Assembly: GCF_019320115.1 (NCBI RefSeq)
Contig: NC_089593.1
Location: 37,728,474-37,792,473 of the forward strand
Source of the DNA: Miscanthus floridulus
Taxonomy: Eukaryota > Streptophyta > Magnoliopsida > Poales > Poaceae
DNA length: 64,000 nt
Direction of reading: 5' to 3'
The notes under the pieces: model-generated
What the model was told of the DNA's origin: nothing
What the model saw: the letters and a program-made list of their open reading frames with translations, nothing else
The model's database searches: none
In this document: piece after piece, positions 26,223 through 39,300 of the stretch
Layout of the letters: the number at the start of each line of letters is the position of its first letter
How positions within the stretch are numbered: position 1 is the first letter of the stretch
Made by a program: the position numbers and the translations under genes

Positions 26223-27524
26223 TTAATTATTAATCCAAACACTAGGATAATATTTCTTTAGATATTTTCCATTGATTGCTTTGTCAAACACCTCTTCTTC
26301 TCCTAGTGTTTCCAAAATATAAGCATTGTCTGGCGCACAATGTTTTATCCGATAAGGTCCTTCCCAATTAGGTGACCACTTACCGAACTTGCTGTCTCTT
26401 GACCCGATTGGTAATTTTACCTTCCAAACCAAGTTCCCTTTATAAAATTATTTGCTCCTGACCTTCTTATTGTAATACTTTGCAATTCTTAGCTTATTGG
26501 CTTTGATATTCTCAAGAGCACGCAGTCGATGGCAACTTAAGTCTTCTAGGTCATCTATCATAAAATTCTTATAAACTTCGTCTGACAAATCATTTTGCAG
26601 TGTGACATGCCTTGATCCAGTTTGAATCTCCTAGGGAAGGACTGCATTATGACTATACACAAGTTCATAAGGTGATGCTTTAATCGATCCATGACAGACC
26701 ATCCTATATGCCCATAATGCCTCATTAAGCGTTGAATGCCACTTCCTTGGCTGCTCTTTGATCTTTTTCTTGATTAGCTTAATCATAATCTGATTGGACG
26801 CCTCTGCTTGGCCATTAGCCTGAGCATAGTAAGGAGAAGAATTTAATAACTTAATTCCTATACTGGCAGCAAAATCTCTGAATTCTTCTGATGTAAACAT
26901 TGTCCCCTGATCAGTAGTGATAGTTTGAGGAATCCCAAAATGATACACAATATGCTCCTTGACAAAATCTACCATGCTCTTTGAGGTTACCGTCTTCAAA
27001 GGAATTGCCTCAACCCACTTAGTGAAATAATCTGTTGCTACCAATATAAACTTTTGTCCTTTACTTGAAGGCAGCAAAATCTGGCCAATTAGATCGATTC
27101 CCCAACCTCGAAACGGCCATGATTTGATTATTGGATTCATAAACGATGCGGGCGATTTCTGAATATTACCAAAATGTTGACAATCCTAGCACCCCTTATA
27201 ATATTCAAAACAATCTTCTAGTATTGTTGGCCAAAAATATCTAGTCCTGCAAAGAATCCATTTCATCTTATAAGCCGATTGATGAGCTCCACATATCCCT
27301 TCATGCACTTCACCCATCAACACTTTAGCCTCTTCTTGATTTAAGCATTTAAGCAACACCCCATTGACTATCTTGTAATATAGCTGATCATCTAGCATAA
27401 CATATTTAGTTGATTTATACCTTAGTTTCCTAGTAACCTTCTGTGATGGATTCTTAAGATAATCAACTATTTCCACTCTCCAATCATTAGACATGGTTTC
27501 ACTACTTAAGATCTCTTGAAACAC
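26223..27524 (-). pseudogene. Element B integrase (zinc finger, DDE core, C-terminal domain)
   Basis: Minus strand. The N-terminal part (VMLDDQLYYKIVNGVLLKCL, HEGICGAHQSAYKMKW) leads to the zinc-binding region near 27186-27300. The core starts WPFRGWGIDLIGQI, the form seen in Tat elements. All three catalytic residues are visible: Asp in LVATDYFTKWVEAI, Asp in ITTDQGTMFTSEEF and Glu in ANGQAEASNQ. The C-terminal part reads GKWSPNWEGPYRIKHC and ends at 26223. It is split by stops at about 27186-27188 and between 26430 and 26640, so it is not expressible as one protein. Confidence 0.88.
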
Positions 27525-27986
27525 TCGATAACCTGATGCACTTTGAGCTAACCGATTAGCCTCTTGATTCTGTGCTCTTAAAATATGCTGAAGAGAAATA
27601 TGAGGAAACTCCTTGAGTAACTTTTAGCATTCATCATAGTATCCCCTCAGAATATCATCTTTACATTCATATAGGCTGATCAACTGATTAATAATTAACT
27701 GTGAATCTTCAAATACTTCCTAAAAAAGTTGAAGTCCCTTAAAATTAGCTTCATATTCTGCTTGATTATTGGTAGTCATTGGTTCAGTCAGAAAAGCAAA
27801 CTCAAAACTTGCCCCCCAAGGTAAAGTAATAACAATACCAATGCCACCACCTTACTTGCATGATGATCTATCAAAGAATAACGTCCAAGGTATCGGCTCT
27901 ACATAGACAATACTTGGCTTATGATGTTGGGTGACAAAATCGCTATTACTTGCCCTTTGATTGCTTTAGCTGATTCATACCTCAAG
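27525..27986 (-). pseudogene. Element B archaeal-type RNase H (aRH)
   Basis: Between the RT/RNase H block and the integrase the minus strand encodes segments such as TNNQAEYEANFKGLQ, EDSQLIINQLI and LQHILRAQNQEANRLAQ. This is the pattern of the second, archaeal-like RNase H of Tat-lineage elements. Several stops interrupt it. Its presence helps to place B in the Tat lineage. Confidence 0.75.
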
Positions 27987-29404
27987 TCAAAAATCCAACA
28001 ACGCAAGAATCCACTTCCCCATTCTTCCATTTAATATCGGCATTGATAGCATGTGCTTGATCACATCAGCCTTGGAAATAACTATACATTCAGTCGATAA
28101 CAAGTAATGTCGTAACTTAGTGCAAGAGAAATATAAGCACAAGCATAACTTTTCGATGGGAGAATATCTTGTTTCTAGATCCAAAAGCCTTCTACTTAGG
28201 TAGAAAACAACTCGTTCTTTTCCTTCAAACTCTTGCATCAAGGCCAATCCAATCGTTTGGTTATCGACCGATGCGTACAACTTAAAAGGTTTACCTTGCT
28301 GAGGAGGGACCAGCACGGGTGGGCATTTCATGTATTCTTTTATCTCCTCAAATGCCTTTTGTTGTACGTCGCCCCACTTAAATTCTTGATCATTTTTCAA
28401 CTTCAACAAGGGAGAAAACGACAGAACCCTTTTCGACAAATTTGAAATAAACCTCCTAATAAAATTAATCTTACCAAGCAAAGATTGTAACTCTGTTTTA
28501 GTAGTCGGGGGCACTGCCTCATCAATTGCTTTCATGCCTTTTTGACCAATTTCGATTCCTCTCTCGTGGATCATGAAACCCAAGAATTGTCCAGCTAATA
28601 TTCCAAGGGCACACTTATTGGGATTCATCTTTAGACCATGTTTTCTTGTGCACTCCAACGGCTCCCGCAAATTAGCTAGATGTTCTTTGTACCCCTTAGA
28701 TTTTACCATCACATCGTCAATTTAGATTTAAACAACCCTACCGATCAACTTATGAAAAATATAATTCATTACCCTTTGATAAGTTGCACCGGCATTCTTC
28801 AAACCAAAGGTCATCACAACCTATTCAAATAAACCGATTGTGCTAGGGCATCTAAAAGCTGTTTTTGCTGTCTTCCTCAGCCATAAAATTTTGATTGTAT
28901 CCTGCATTGCCGTCCATAAAACTAATAACTTTGTGCCCGGCTGCTACATCTACAAATATATCAGCTATCGGCATCGGATAACCATCCATGGGTGTAGCCT
29001 TATTCAGATCTCTGAAATCGATGCAAACTCTTAACTTTCCATTTTTCTTATACATAGAAACAACATTCGATATCCACTCTACATATTGGCATGGTCGGAT
29101 AAATTTCGCTTCTAGTAATCTTTCAGTCTCTTTTTTGATATCATCAAGAACATTTGGGTTAAATCTCCTCGAATTTTGTTTAAATAGCCGATATCCAGGT
29201 TTGATTGGCAACCGATGTTCAACAATTGATCGATGTAGACCAGACATCTCATAATATTCCCAAGCTAAATAATCTCTAAATTCCTTCAATAAATCCATCA
29301 ACTCCTACTTGTACTCAGGATCTAACTTAGCACTTACATAGTCGGCCTAGGCCTATCTCTAGAACCAATATCTATCTCTTCTAATTCATCAGCCGACGTA
29401 AAGC
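27987..29404 (-). pseudogene. Element B reverse transcriptase and RNase H, broken
   Basis: Minus strand from 29404: FTSADELEEIDIGSRDRPRP linker, then the RT domain (KPGYRLFKQNSRRFNP, LRVCIDFRDLNKATPMD, FGLKNAGATYQRVMN). The catalytic block IDDVMVKS at about 28700-28725 is preceded by two TAA stops replacing the usual hydrophobic/Tyr positions. RT connection (NFIRRFISNLSKRV) and RNase H (KPFKLYASVDNQTIGLALMQ, SRRLLDLETRYSPIEKLC) follow. The RNase H is open for 241 codons. A stop near 28850 and frame change near 28815 further break the RT. Confidence 0.88.
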
Positions 29405-29409
29405 CATTG

Positions 29410-30366
29410 ATGAGGACATCAACACCAACGATACATCCAAGCGGACACGAGTACCAGTTTCTGGTCCTATTACTCGCGCCCGTGCTCATCACATTAATCA
29501 TAAAGTAAGTTCACTCTTGAGTTTCTATCCATCATATTTAGACCATGGAGACGCGTGCACTCTTGTTTTGGTTAGGAACCAGGGAGAGGACCGAAAGAGA
29601 CAAGGATCCGCAGAGGCTGAATTCGGACTCTAGGACAGCTCCAACTTATGATGGTCACCACGGTCGCATACGGACTCGGATTGGGGCATTCAAGTACTTC
29701 ATGGAATCCTTATGAAGTCTATTTTCATGTGGATCTAGAATCAAGTCCATATCTATTTTGAGGCGGCCGCAATGACTGAATTACTACTAAGAGCTTGTCT
29801 GTCCAAAGGTGCTGCGTCACCTTAGTTTGGTCCAATGGGCCGTGTATCAAGTTGGGTCCATTAGGGATGCGTCCTAGGGTTGGAGAACGACCCCAACACC
29901 CCCTGGTCATCCTTCCACCTTCATATACTCCTTAGCCACCACCAAGAATAGTTGGGTTTTGTTTAGATCAAGTTTAGCTCTCGCTACTTGCTTGTAAGCG
30001 CGCGTGCTGGACTAGCCGCCCGTCTTCTTGTCTTCGGAACCCCACCTTAATTGAGATTGAGTTTGAAACTTTCATCTACATCTAGTAATTCAGTACTTGC
30101 TATACTTGTTCTTTCTAGTTCTTCGATTGCTTGCAGGACGAGTGCCCTAGTGGTCAGGTGACGCGCTCCACAAGATCGCAGCAGCCATTGGAGGTGGTGT
30201 ATCGGTTGCTAAGGCGTAGCTTGGAAGGCTATAGTCGGGCCGTGAACGTCATCTCCACCCTTCAATCAAGTTATCCCACACCTCTCATCGAAAGATCGGA
30301 AACAAACCCTAGCGAGTTCATATCAGCCATGTCCTTGTTTGCCATCTGTACCATCTATCGGATTAT
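29410..30366 (+). mobile_element. Insert G: 957-bp chimeric retroelement fragment in B pol
   Basis: The pentamer CCATT occurs at 29405-29409 and 30367-30371. Removing one copy and the insert brings B's linker and protease coding sequences back together, apart from a one-base frame offset. The insert starts in frame within a coding-like piece (plus strand, VPVSGPITRARAHHINH), a motif typical of the C-terminal end of some gypsy polyproteins. It continues into LTR-like leader sequence. It lacks TG/CA ends and a poly(A) tail, so the class is uncertain; a recombinant reverse transcript is one possibility. Confidence 0.6.
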
Positions 30367-30371
30367 CCATT

Positions 30372-30935
30372 AAAACAAGTTCTCAAAGCCGACTGCTTGG
30401 ATCGACTGTTGGCTTTCATTATTGACTTTAATGAAGCCTCCTTCCCATAGCTTGCCAGAGAAACGCTCGAAGTCTTCTAGTTCCCAATACATTGGATCAG
30501 CTGTTGCGATACTTACAGAATCATTAGCATGAACCAGCTCAACATCGTCTCCACGCCACTGAATCAAGCATTGATGTATAGTCGACGGTACATAATAATT
30601 TGCATGAACCCAATTACATCCAAGGAGTAAACTATATGAACCTTTTCCATCAATGACGAAAAATGTGGTGAGCAAAGTCTTACTTTCGATTGTCAGTTCA
30701 ACGTTTATTGGCCCCTAGTCTTAGATGCATTGCCCCCAAAATCTTTAAGCATCATGTCGGTCTCAATCAAATCTTCTAGTCCTTTGCCAAGCTTGCGAAA
30801 GGTAGTATAAGGCATAAGATTAACAGAAGCAACTCCATCCACCAACATTTTGCTCATCGGCTTCCCATTGACAAAACCTTTCACATATAAAGCCTTTAAG
30901 TGTCGATGCTTGACTAATTTATCGAATATAGCCTA
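30372..30935 (-). pseudogene. Element B protease region
   Basis: Minus strand: SKMLVDGVASVNLMPYTTF (near 30820-30855) corresponds to the Tat-type protease active site, which usually reads DGGA/DGGS, so the second Gly is Val here. It is followed by FFVIDGKGSYSLLLGCNWVH and VPSTIHQCLIQWRGDDVE. The end is separated from the RT by insert G. A stop before 30675 breaks the frame. Confidence 0.78.
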
Positions 30936-33192
30936 CTATATTACTCTCAACTTGGCAACTATCTTCTCATATTCTGATTCATTAAAATCTAAATAGACTT
31001 CTTGGTTTGCTAGAGCTCTAAATTCCGACGACAATAGAAAAGCCATTTGAATATTAGCCGATGGTTGACCCCTATCGGTTGTTTGTTTAGCATGCCACAC
31101 TTGAGGTCTACCAGCCGCCTGAGCCTGTTCTAGCTCTTTGTTCCTTAGGCATTGTACCCTTCTTTTCTGGCTTCTTGTCAAACCTCCTGGACACCATTGC
31201 CCTTCCTGCCAAACATACTCTTCCCTATTACCTTCTTCTTCATAATTAGCCCAGTTTTGATCAACAACTCGCTTCCCATGCTGATCATGAACACTTCTAT
31301 TTTTTAAGCACCGATCCATATTATTATGATGATACTCTTTCCAAGCATGGATAAACCGGCGGTTGGCTTGAGATTGCCTAAACTCCCAATATTGCTAACT
31401 GCACTCTAGGCAGTTATTTCTGATAGGCAATTTTAAACCTTCATTCCAGCAATGTCTGAAGAAATGACAATTCCAATGTGATTCAACTTGCTTTCTTTCG
31501 TACCTCTCTTTCTCCTATTGACGCTGGTATTCTTTCTCTTCTACCCAACACTGATAATCCTTTTCCTTTTGCCATTGCCATTTTTTCAATAGAATTCAAG
31601 ATGTGACATGTGGCCTTATCGCCTCGTCCCTTGATGTCTCTCCCTATTCATATTGGCTCTTCTGTTGGTCACGACACCTTCTAATCTCTCTATATTCATC
31701 AGCCAACATTTGCATCTCGGGATCGACCATTCTGGTTTCTTTTGCCCTAGTTGATGTTAGGACTTTAGTCTTTCATTTGAGCAACTTTGCATCAACCATG
31801 TTCTAATCTCTTGGGAAAGGATTATCATCGTCTTTCATTTTCTGAGGTGTATCAAATTTGAGCTTCCTTTGTTGAATAGCCCTCTGTATTTGTTGCTAGA
31901 AAATTCTGCACTCATTAGTAGAATGAGAAGTGGCGTTATGAAATTTGCAAAACTTCTCATTCTTCAACTAATTAGGAGGTAACATAACATGATTGGAGGG
32001 CAACTTGATCTGTCCTTTCTCAAGCAAGAAATCGAAGAGCTTGTCCGATTTTGTGACGTCGAAATCATAGCTCTCCTCGATTCCTTTTCCCCAAGGATTT
32101 GGCACCATTACTGTCTTCTTACCCCAATTCCATTCGGCCACAACAATCTCTTCTTCTTTGTCCTCATAGCTATCACCAACTGAATATGAATTATAGATTT
32201 TGACAATTACGACACTCTTCTTGAATCGGGTATTTGCGTATATTCTGGAATTGGCTATTAAGCACTGCTACTCGTTGAGCCAACTGACCTAAATTATCAA
32301 ACTCTTGCCCTATCAGCTTTTCTCTCCACATTGGCAACATTCCTTGAATGGCCAAAGCAGCTAGCTGATCATCAGTCAAGTTCAATGAGAAGCACAATTT
32401 TCTGCTCTCTCGAAACCTCTAAAGAAACTCAGTGCCCGATTCATTAGTCCTTTGCCTTATAGTCGTCAAATTGGTAATGTTCTTTTCTCCCATCCTAGTA
32501 TAAAAATATATATGAAACTTCTTCTCCAGGTCAGCCCAATTGGCAACGGAATTGACTGGTAATGATGAAAACCATGTAAAGGCTGGTCCTAATAGGGACA
32601 ATGAGAAGAAACAAACTCGATGGGCCTATTCAATGGATGCTTCGCCCAACTGTGTAAGATACCGGCTGACATGTTTTATTGTACTTGTGCTATCCTGGCC
32701 AGTGAACTTAGCAGACTCCGGGAGCCTGTAATTTGTAGGAAGAGCGACCAAATTATACCACTCTGGATATGGGTATTTTTATGAGAAGGCCTGCCCTTTT
32801 GGCTTCAAACCAAACTAATTTTTCATCATCTCGGTCACTATAAGCAACAACTCATCAGCATTTGAATCTGGATTTCTTTGCAATTGTTGATCCATCTGTG
32901 GATTAAAATTTCGGGTACCTTGATACCCTGGATTTGGAATCATGTGAAGGGTATTGTAATCTGTACCATAATGATATCCTTCTTGAATCCCTATCTACTG
33001 GGTCCTTTGCTGGTTTGCCGCTTGAAGTCTTTGGTTGTAGATGCTAAGATCTGTATCTCTACGAATCCTTTGGACTGATGGCGCTATTGTTTGAGCCGAC
33101 GATGATATTTGTCCTGATGTGCCAAAATTGACCACTTGATTCTAAACTTGCCCCGTTGGCTGTTGCACATGCTGCACTAACGATCTAGGATT
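30936..33192 (-). pseudogene. Element B gag, C-terminal and central part
   Basis: Minus strand. The central block has the Retrotrans_gag-like segment AFTWFSSLPVNSVANWADLEKKF, then LTTIRQRTNESGTEFL and SLNLTDDQLAALAIQGM. The C-terminal block has WCPGGLTRSQKRRVQCLRN and ends EYEKIVAKLRVI at the stop at 30936. The region 31320-32190 is degraded, with scattered stops. At 33192 the Gln-rich N-terminal part (SLVQHVQQPTGQV) is cut by element C. The frame continues across C into 45897 without loss. Confidence 0.85.
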
Positions 33193-33197
33193 ATACT

Positions 33198-34461
33198 TGT
33201 CAGGTTCATAAACTTGGGGTCTTTCATGGACCAGCTTCCCAGCAAGGGCTCAGCCTAGCAGACAATGTTGTGGACCAATGCGCAACTCTTGGGCTGGCCC
33301 AAGTACCTAAACGACAGGCCAAAAGGGTGATCCAATCTCTAACCAGAAGCCCTGGCCGAGGAGGAACGGCGCCCGCTTCTGACTCTGGCCCGTCTCTCCG
33401 ATAGGAGCGCTCGCTTGGTCTCTAGCCTGCCTCCGGATGGCCTCTCCGACCAGAAGGCCTGGCCAAAACACCACTTCTGACTCCAACCCGCTTCTCCAAC
33501 TGAGAAAACACCAAACCCCTGCTTACAGCTCCTCTCCGACTAGAGCAATCAGAACTGACTAGGACAAACCGACCCGGGATGCCCGCTTGGTAAGGACCAA
33601 GAAACGGATGGAGAAAGTAGGACAAGGCACACAAGTCAAACCGCAATACCAGGGACCGTACCCTGTGCACCTGCCAGACAGTACCCTTCTACCCTACTGG
33701 CACGACAGAACCCAAGCAGTATTGTAGGTGCTGACATTTTCCCCTATAGTGTTGTGGGCGCCATCAACTCCCATACTAGACAAATACGGTAAGGTTCCCC
33801 CACGTGCCTCTGAGGCATCAACAGTGTTGCGAGCATCGGCATTTACCGTGTCAGGCAAACATGGTAAAACCCCTTGCATGCCTCTGGATATCAACAGTAT
33901 GGCAGGCATCGACGTCTGCCATACCTAAAGAAGACAACACAACCTCCCACATGCATCTGACATTAAACAATATTGTGGGCGCTTACCATCATCTTGTACC
34001 CACCGGCGTGGGCAGCAAGACTTAGCAGCATACGTACTCTCTCCCTCTCACTTGTAAGGCCATCCCCTTCATCTATAAAAGGGGATGCGCTCTCTCCCAA
34101 AAGGTAGTTGATTCAGATCGATCAAGTTCACTAGGACATAGCAATAGAACCACCAAGTTCAAATCACAAGCACATGCTCGAACACTTAGCACATAGCGGG
34201 GCTCCCGTCACTCTTGGCCCTTTAGACCAGAGTCCGACCGGACCTCTTGTACCCCCCATCTTTCCCCTTCTCGTTTGTAACCCCACTGCAAACTTTAAGC
34301 ACCTGGGCTTAGAAATAAAGTCACCGACCGACTCAAACTAGACGTAGGGCACATTGCCTGAACCAGTATAAACCCTGTGTCATTGAGTGCTAGGCCACCT
34401 CCGATCACAACGTACGGCAAAACTATAAATATTTACGTGTTGGTCACTTTCTGCACGGATA
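33198..34461 (+). mobile_element. 5' LTR of element C
   Basis: 1264 bp, starting TGTCAGGTTC at 33198. The end at 34461 reads CGGATA, where the 3' LTR has CTGACA, so this terminus has mutated. It contains the TATA box at 34074-34080 and a possible poly(A) signal (AATAAAG) near 34313. It is closely similar throughout to 44626-45891. Confidence 0.92.
34074..34080 (+). promoter_or_regulatory. TATA box of LTR C
   Basis: TATAAAA in the context CATCTATAAAAGGGGATGCG, preceded by pyrimidine-rich sequence. The identical box occurs in the 3' LTR at 45504-45510. Its location in the middle of the LTR is the expected U3/R promoter position. Confidence 0.75.
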
Positions 34462-34484
34462 GTTGGCACCGTTCATGGGGAAGA
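34462..34484 (+). other. Primer binding site of element C (putative)
   Basis: Directly after the 5' LTR the sequence reads GTTGGCACCGTTCATGGGG. This resembles the TGGCGCCGTTG-type primer sites used by many Tat elements. The tRNA cannot be named with certainty because of mutations. Confidence 0.55.
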
Positions 34485-34832
34485 CGCTGTACGTTCAACA
34501 CTTTTTGGTCATCGGATGACCCACTTTTCTGCCGTCTTTGCCGTGGTAGGCTCAAGCGATACGACTCGCTTTGGCTTACTAGAGTTTCCCACACTCCCAC
34601 CTATTTGGGATGTGGGTTTCGCCCGTCTTCGAGCCATCCCAAACCTTCCTTTTTGAAAGCCTAGACTTCGTCGCCGACTGGCTTGGCATACTACACCTCT
34701 GCGAGGAGGCACTTGCTCCAGTGCCTGTTGGAGGGGCGCCCTCCATCGGCTCCGGGACGTAAGACGACATCAACGATGAGGCGCCTGCGCTTCATTCTGA
34801 GCAAACTCTCTGCTCAAACCCCACTGTGAGTA
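34485..34832. other. Element C 5' leader
   Basis: The leader between primer site and gag. Short ORFs only, with no recognisable product. A gag start upstream of 34833 cannot be excluded. Confidence 0.5.
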
Positions 34833-36362
34833 ATGTGCATACTGTTATTTACTATTTCCCACCGATTATCTAGAGGGACCGTATTATTCGCACCGCAAAC
34901 ACCGTACGGCCAGTTCCCCTACGGCCTCGCATCCCCCGTGGATGCGTGCGCTCGGGGGCTCCAAAGGATGCTGGCGCCGCCCCCTCTTACATTCGAATTC
35001 GTGGGAATAGCGAGCTATGCTCCCACCACTTTCCACAAACTCCTAGATGACCAGGTTGGGAGCGATGGCTCTAGCATTGGTGACGTGGCACCTAGCCACC
35101 GTTCGTCCTTGGAGTGCACTATGGTGGACGCTCTAGGACAGCCGCTGGTGGTTGCGGAGTCTGTGCATACTAACACCCCTCTGGACCCGCGTGTGGGGGC
35201 CCTCGCGCTTGCACGAGAGCATGCCGAGGAGCTACGATGATGGTGGCAGAACCAGCCGCTGCCTGTGCTGGCGTGCTCAGTGCAGCATGTTGTGCCCCAT
35301 GTGCATGACCCGGTGGGCGGCACCCAGGATCATGCCCGCTAGGTCTAGCACGACATCATGAACGAGGGGAACGACCCCCCACAGTTCGCTCGGGCTAGCT
35401 AGAACATCGCCGCTACGGCAATGCTTCTGTGCGGTGTTCTCAAGCCCATCGACCCCTAGGAGCGGGCGGTCTACCAGAACCTCTGGGCGCTGGTAGAAGC
35501 CACCGCCGTTCAACAGGCGGAAAGCTCCGCATCGTGACTCTGACACACGCCCTCTCTCCCCACTAAGGGAGTGGGGACGCACCAGACGGATCGCTCCATC
35601 TGCTCACCACTACAGCCGCTAGGCGTGGCTTGGGAGGCAGTGGCTACGTCATAGTCCAGCCTGGCGCCTGCTCCACATCGGCCGCCGATACGCGAATGGC
35701 CCGATCTATGCCAAGACGCTCGCATCGTCATTAGAAGCCCTCATTAGGCCCGACATGATGATGACGTCCACCGAGCGGCAATGAGGGCAGACCACATGGG
35801 TCCTGGCCGAACCATCAAGGGGAGCGGTGAAACACGCCCTAGGCATGGTCACCGGCCAGACGATCGGAGTTCTAGCCCTGACTGCCTGGGACCATGGGCC
35901 TTTGGCCGGTGTATTCGGAGAGCGCCGTTCCCACAGCGCTTCCGACCGCCCACCAACATCGCCAAGTACATTGGGGAGACAAACCTCAGTATTTGGCTTG
36001 AAGATTTCCAGCTCGTCTGCCGAGCCAGAGGGGAGGATGATGACCTTTTCATCATTCAATATCTCCCCATCCATGTGGGGGAACATGTTCAGGCGTGGCT
36101 CGAATTCCTCCTACACGATAGCATCCATGACTAGGCGGACCTCAAGAGGGTCTTCGTTAGAAATTTCTAGAGGACGTATGTTCACCCCGGTAACTCCTAG
36201 GACCTCAAGAGCTACCAACAGGAGCCCAGTGAGTCCCTATGAGATTACATCCGTAGGTTCTCCCAACGATGCAACTCCCTCCCTGATGTCATCAACACGG
36301 ATATCATCAGCGCATTCCTCTCCGTGACGACCTACGAGTCCCTGATCCACAAGCTTGGCTAC
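34833..36362 (+). pseudogene. Element C gag, broken by stops
   Basis: One frame carries the whole signal from 34833 to a TGA at 36362-36364: N-terminal PYGLASPVDACARGLQ and SYAPTTFHKLLDDQ, then the capsid core KYIGETNLSIWLEDFQLVC, FIIQYLPIHVGEHVQAWLEF and DYIRRFSQRCNSLPD. Internal stops are mostly TAG (for example at 36132-36134, and within F-stop-RTYV and S-stop-DLKSY), with TGA also seen. A frame change near 36362 leads into pol. Capsid proteins of this family form the virus-like particle that houses reverse transcription. Confidence 0.85.
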
Positions 36363-36364
36363 TG

Positions 36365-39300
36365 AAGCCCCGTACCACCCGCGACCTGCTCGATGTCGCC
36401 ACTAACCACACCTCCAGCGAGGAGGCCATTGGAGCGGTCTTCAACGGAGGCTGGGACAAAGGCCAGGCCAAGCGCGCAGACCAAGACGAGGGCCCCTCCA
36501 CATAGAGGGGCAAGAAGAACAAAAAGGATCGGCGTCGACCAGACAACACCGCGTTGGTTGCCGCGACTGATCGCACGAGCAAGCAGCTTCAGCAGGGCCT
36601 GCCTGACCACTTCAACAAGCTCATGGATAGCCCATGCACCAACCATGCCTACACCGTCAAACACCTCTACAAGGACTGCAAGCTCCTCAAATGTCTCCTC
36701 CGACAGGCCGGCGGGCTGAAAGAAGGAGACAACAAAGAGGCGATAGCCAATAAAGGAGGCATAGTGAGCAGGGACGAAGACGGCTTCCCTGACCCTAAGG
36801 AATGCATCATGATCTTTGGTAGATCTGATGCCATCTGGTCCAAACGCCAGCACAAGGTGCGCTATAGGGAGGCATGCATCGCCAAAATGGCCGTCCCCTC
36901 CTTCCTCAGCTGGTCAAAATCTCCGATCACCTTTGATCAGAGGGACCATCCCTCCCACATCATGAGATCAGGACGCTACCCGCTCGTCGTCGACCCCATC
37001 GTCCGCAAGAAGCGCCTCACCAAGGTGCTGATGGATGGAGGCAGTGGCCTCAACATCCTCTACGTCGACACCCTCGATGCCATGCGCATCCCCCGGTCAG
37101 AACTCCGCCTAGCGGGCTCTCCCTTCCATGGGGTGATCCTGGGAGCGCAGGCATACCCACTCAGGTAGATCGACCTACCCATCACATTTGGCAACCGAGC
37201 CAACTTCCGCTCGGAGGTCCTCACCTTCAAAGTGGTGGACTTCCTAGGGTCCTACCACACCATCTTGGGGCGGCCATGCTACGCTAAATTCATGGCAATC
37301 CCCAACTACACCTACCTCAAGCTGAAGATGCTAGGACCAAATGGCTTTATCACCGTGAGCAGCGCCTTCTCACACGCCTTCACGTGCGACCGCAAGCATT
37401 TTGAGCTTGCCACCGCGGTTATCAACTCGTCCGAGCTCCCACTGCTCGGGGAGTCATCAACCCCAGCAGTCCTAGACTACAACAAACCGGCCTCCTCGAT
37501 GTCCTTTCACCTGCCTGAGGAAACCAAGGCGGTGGGGATCGACCCCACTGACCCAACCAAGATGGTGCAAGTCGGGACCCAGCTCTCGGCCAAATAGGAA
37601 TGTGAGCTCATCGACTTCCTGCGTGCCAATCATGATGTCTTCGCATGGAAGCCATCTAACATGCCAGGCATACCGTGGGACATCGCTGAGCACGCACTGT
37701 GCCTCATCCCAGGCTCAAAGCCCACTAAGCAACGCCTGCGTTGCTTCAACGATGAGAGGCGCAGGGCCATAGGCGAAGAGATCGCCAAACTCCTAGCAGC
37801 CAGATTCATTAGAGAGGTATTCCACTCCGATTGGCTTGCCAATCCTGTTCTTGTTAAAAAGAAGACCAAGAAATGGAGAATGTGCGTTGATTATACTAGC
37901 CTCAACAAAGCGTGTCCAAAGGATCACTTTCCTTTGCCGTGCATAGACCAGATAGTCGACTCCACCTTGGGTTGTGAGATCCTCTCCTTTCTAGATGCCT
38001 ACTCGGGCTATCACCAGATCGCAATGAAAGAGTCCGATCAGCTCGCAACCTCGTTCATCACCCCATATGGTTCATACTACTATGTAACTATGCCTTTCGG
38101 CCTAAAGAACGCTGGCGCCACCTACCAAATGTGCATGCAGCAATGCTTCGCTGACCAAATGGACTTGCTCGATCAGCATGATCGAGCCGAGTAGCCAAAA
38201 CCAATAATCGCCATCTATGTTGATGACATAGTGGTCAAAACGGTTCAAGCTTGCGACCTGATCGCAAACTTGGCCGCAACGTTCGTGAACCTCCAAAGGT
38301 TCAACATCAGATTGAATCCCGAGAAATGTGTTTTCACGGTTCTAAAGGGAAAGCTGCTAGGATACATCATGTTCGAGCGCAGCATTGAGGCCATCCCCGA
38401 AAAGATCATGGCCATCTCCAACATGGGCCCTATACGCAATGTCAAGGGCGTGCAAAGGCTCACCAGTTGTCTGGCTGCCCTGAGCCAATTCATCTCCTGG
38501 CTCGGTGAACGGGGGATGCCACTCTACAAGCTCCTCAAAAAGATAGACGCCTTTGTCTGGACTGAGGAAGCTCAGCAGGCTCTAGAGAGCCTCAAAGCAT
38601 TTCTAACGATGGCCCCAATCCTCGTCGCTCTCGAACGGGGAGAACCCCTCCTCCTCTACGTCGCGGCCAGCAACCATGTGGTAAGCGCTGCCTAGGTCAT
38701 CGAAAGGGAGGAGCCGGGACACCATCTTAAGGTCTAGTGGCCCGTATACTTCATCGAGGAGGTACTCACCAACCCTAATGTCTGGTATCCCCAGGTGTAG
38801 AAACTCCTATACGCCATGCTGATGGCGACCCAGAAGCTCCTGCACTACTTCACCGACCATGAAGTCGTGGTCGTCACTTCATACCCGCTCAGGGACATCA
38901 TCTACAATTGCGATGCCGTGGGATGGATCTCCAAGTGGGCACTCAAACTCATGGGCCACGACATTAGGTATATCCCCCATACCGCTATTAAATCTTAGGC
39001 TCTCATGGATTTTGTCGCCGAATGGATGGAGGTGCAGCTACCAACTCCTGACGTCATCCACGAGTATTGGACAATGTACTTTGATGGGTCCAGAATGGAG
39101 CCCGGCTTAGGGACTGGAGTGGTTCTGATCTCTCCAGACAGGAGTAGGCTCTGCTATGCCATTCGCCTCCATTTCTCGGCCTCAAACAATGCTACGAAGT
39201 ACGAGGCCCTCATCAACGAACTACGCATCGCCATCGAGCTCGGTGCTACATGACTCTACATCCGCCGTGACTTGGAGTTGGTCGTTGACCAGGTCATGAA

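Noticed and set aside
29410..30366. Insert G as a Helitron or MITE
   Set aside because: It has a 5-bp duplication, no A|T target with CTRR hairpin end, and no terminal inverted repeats.
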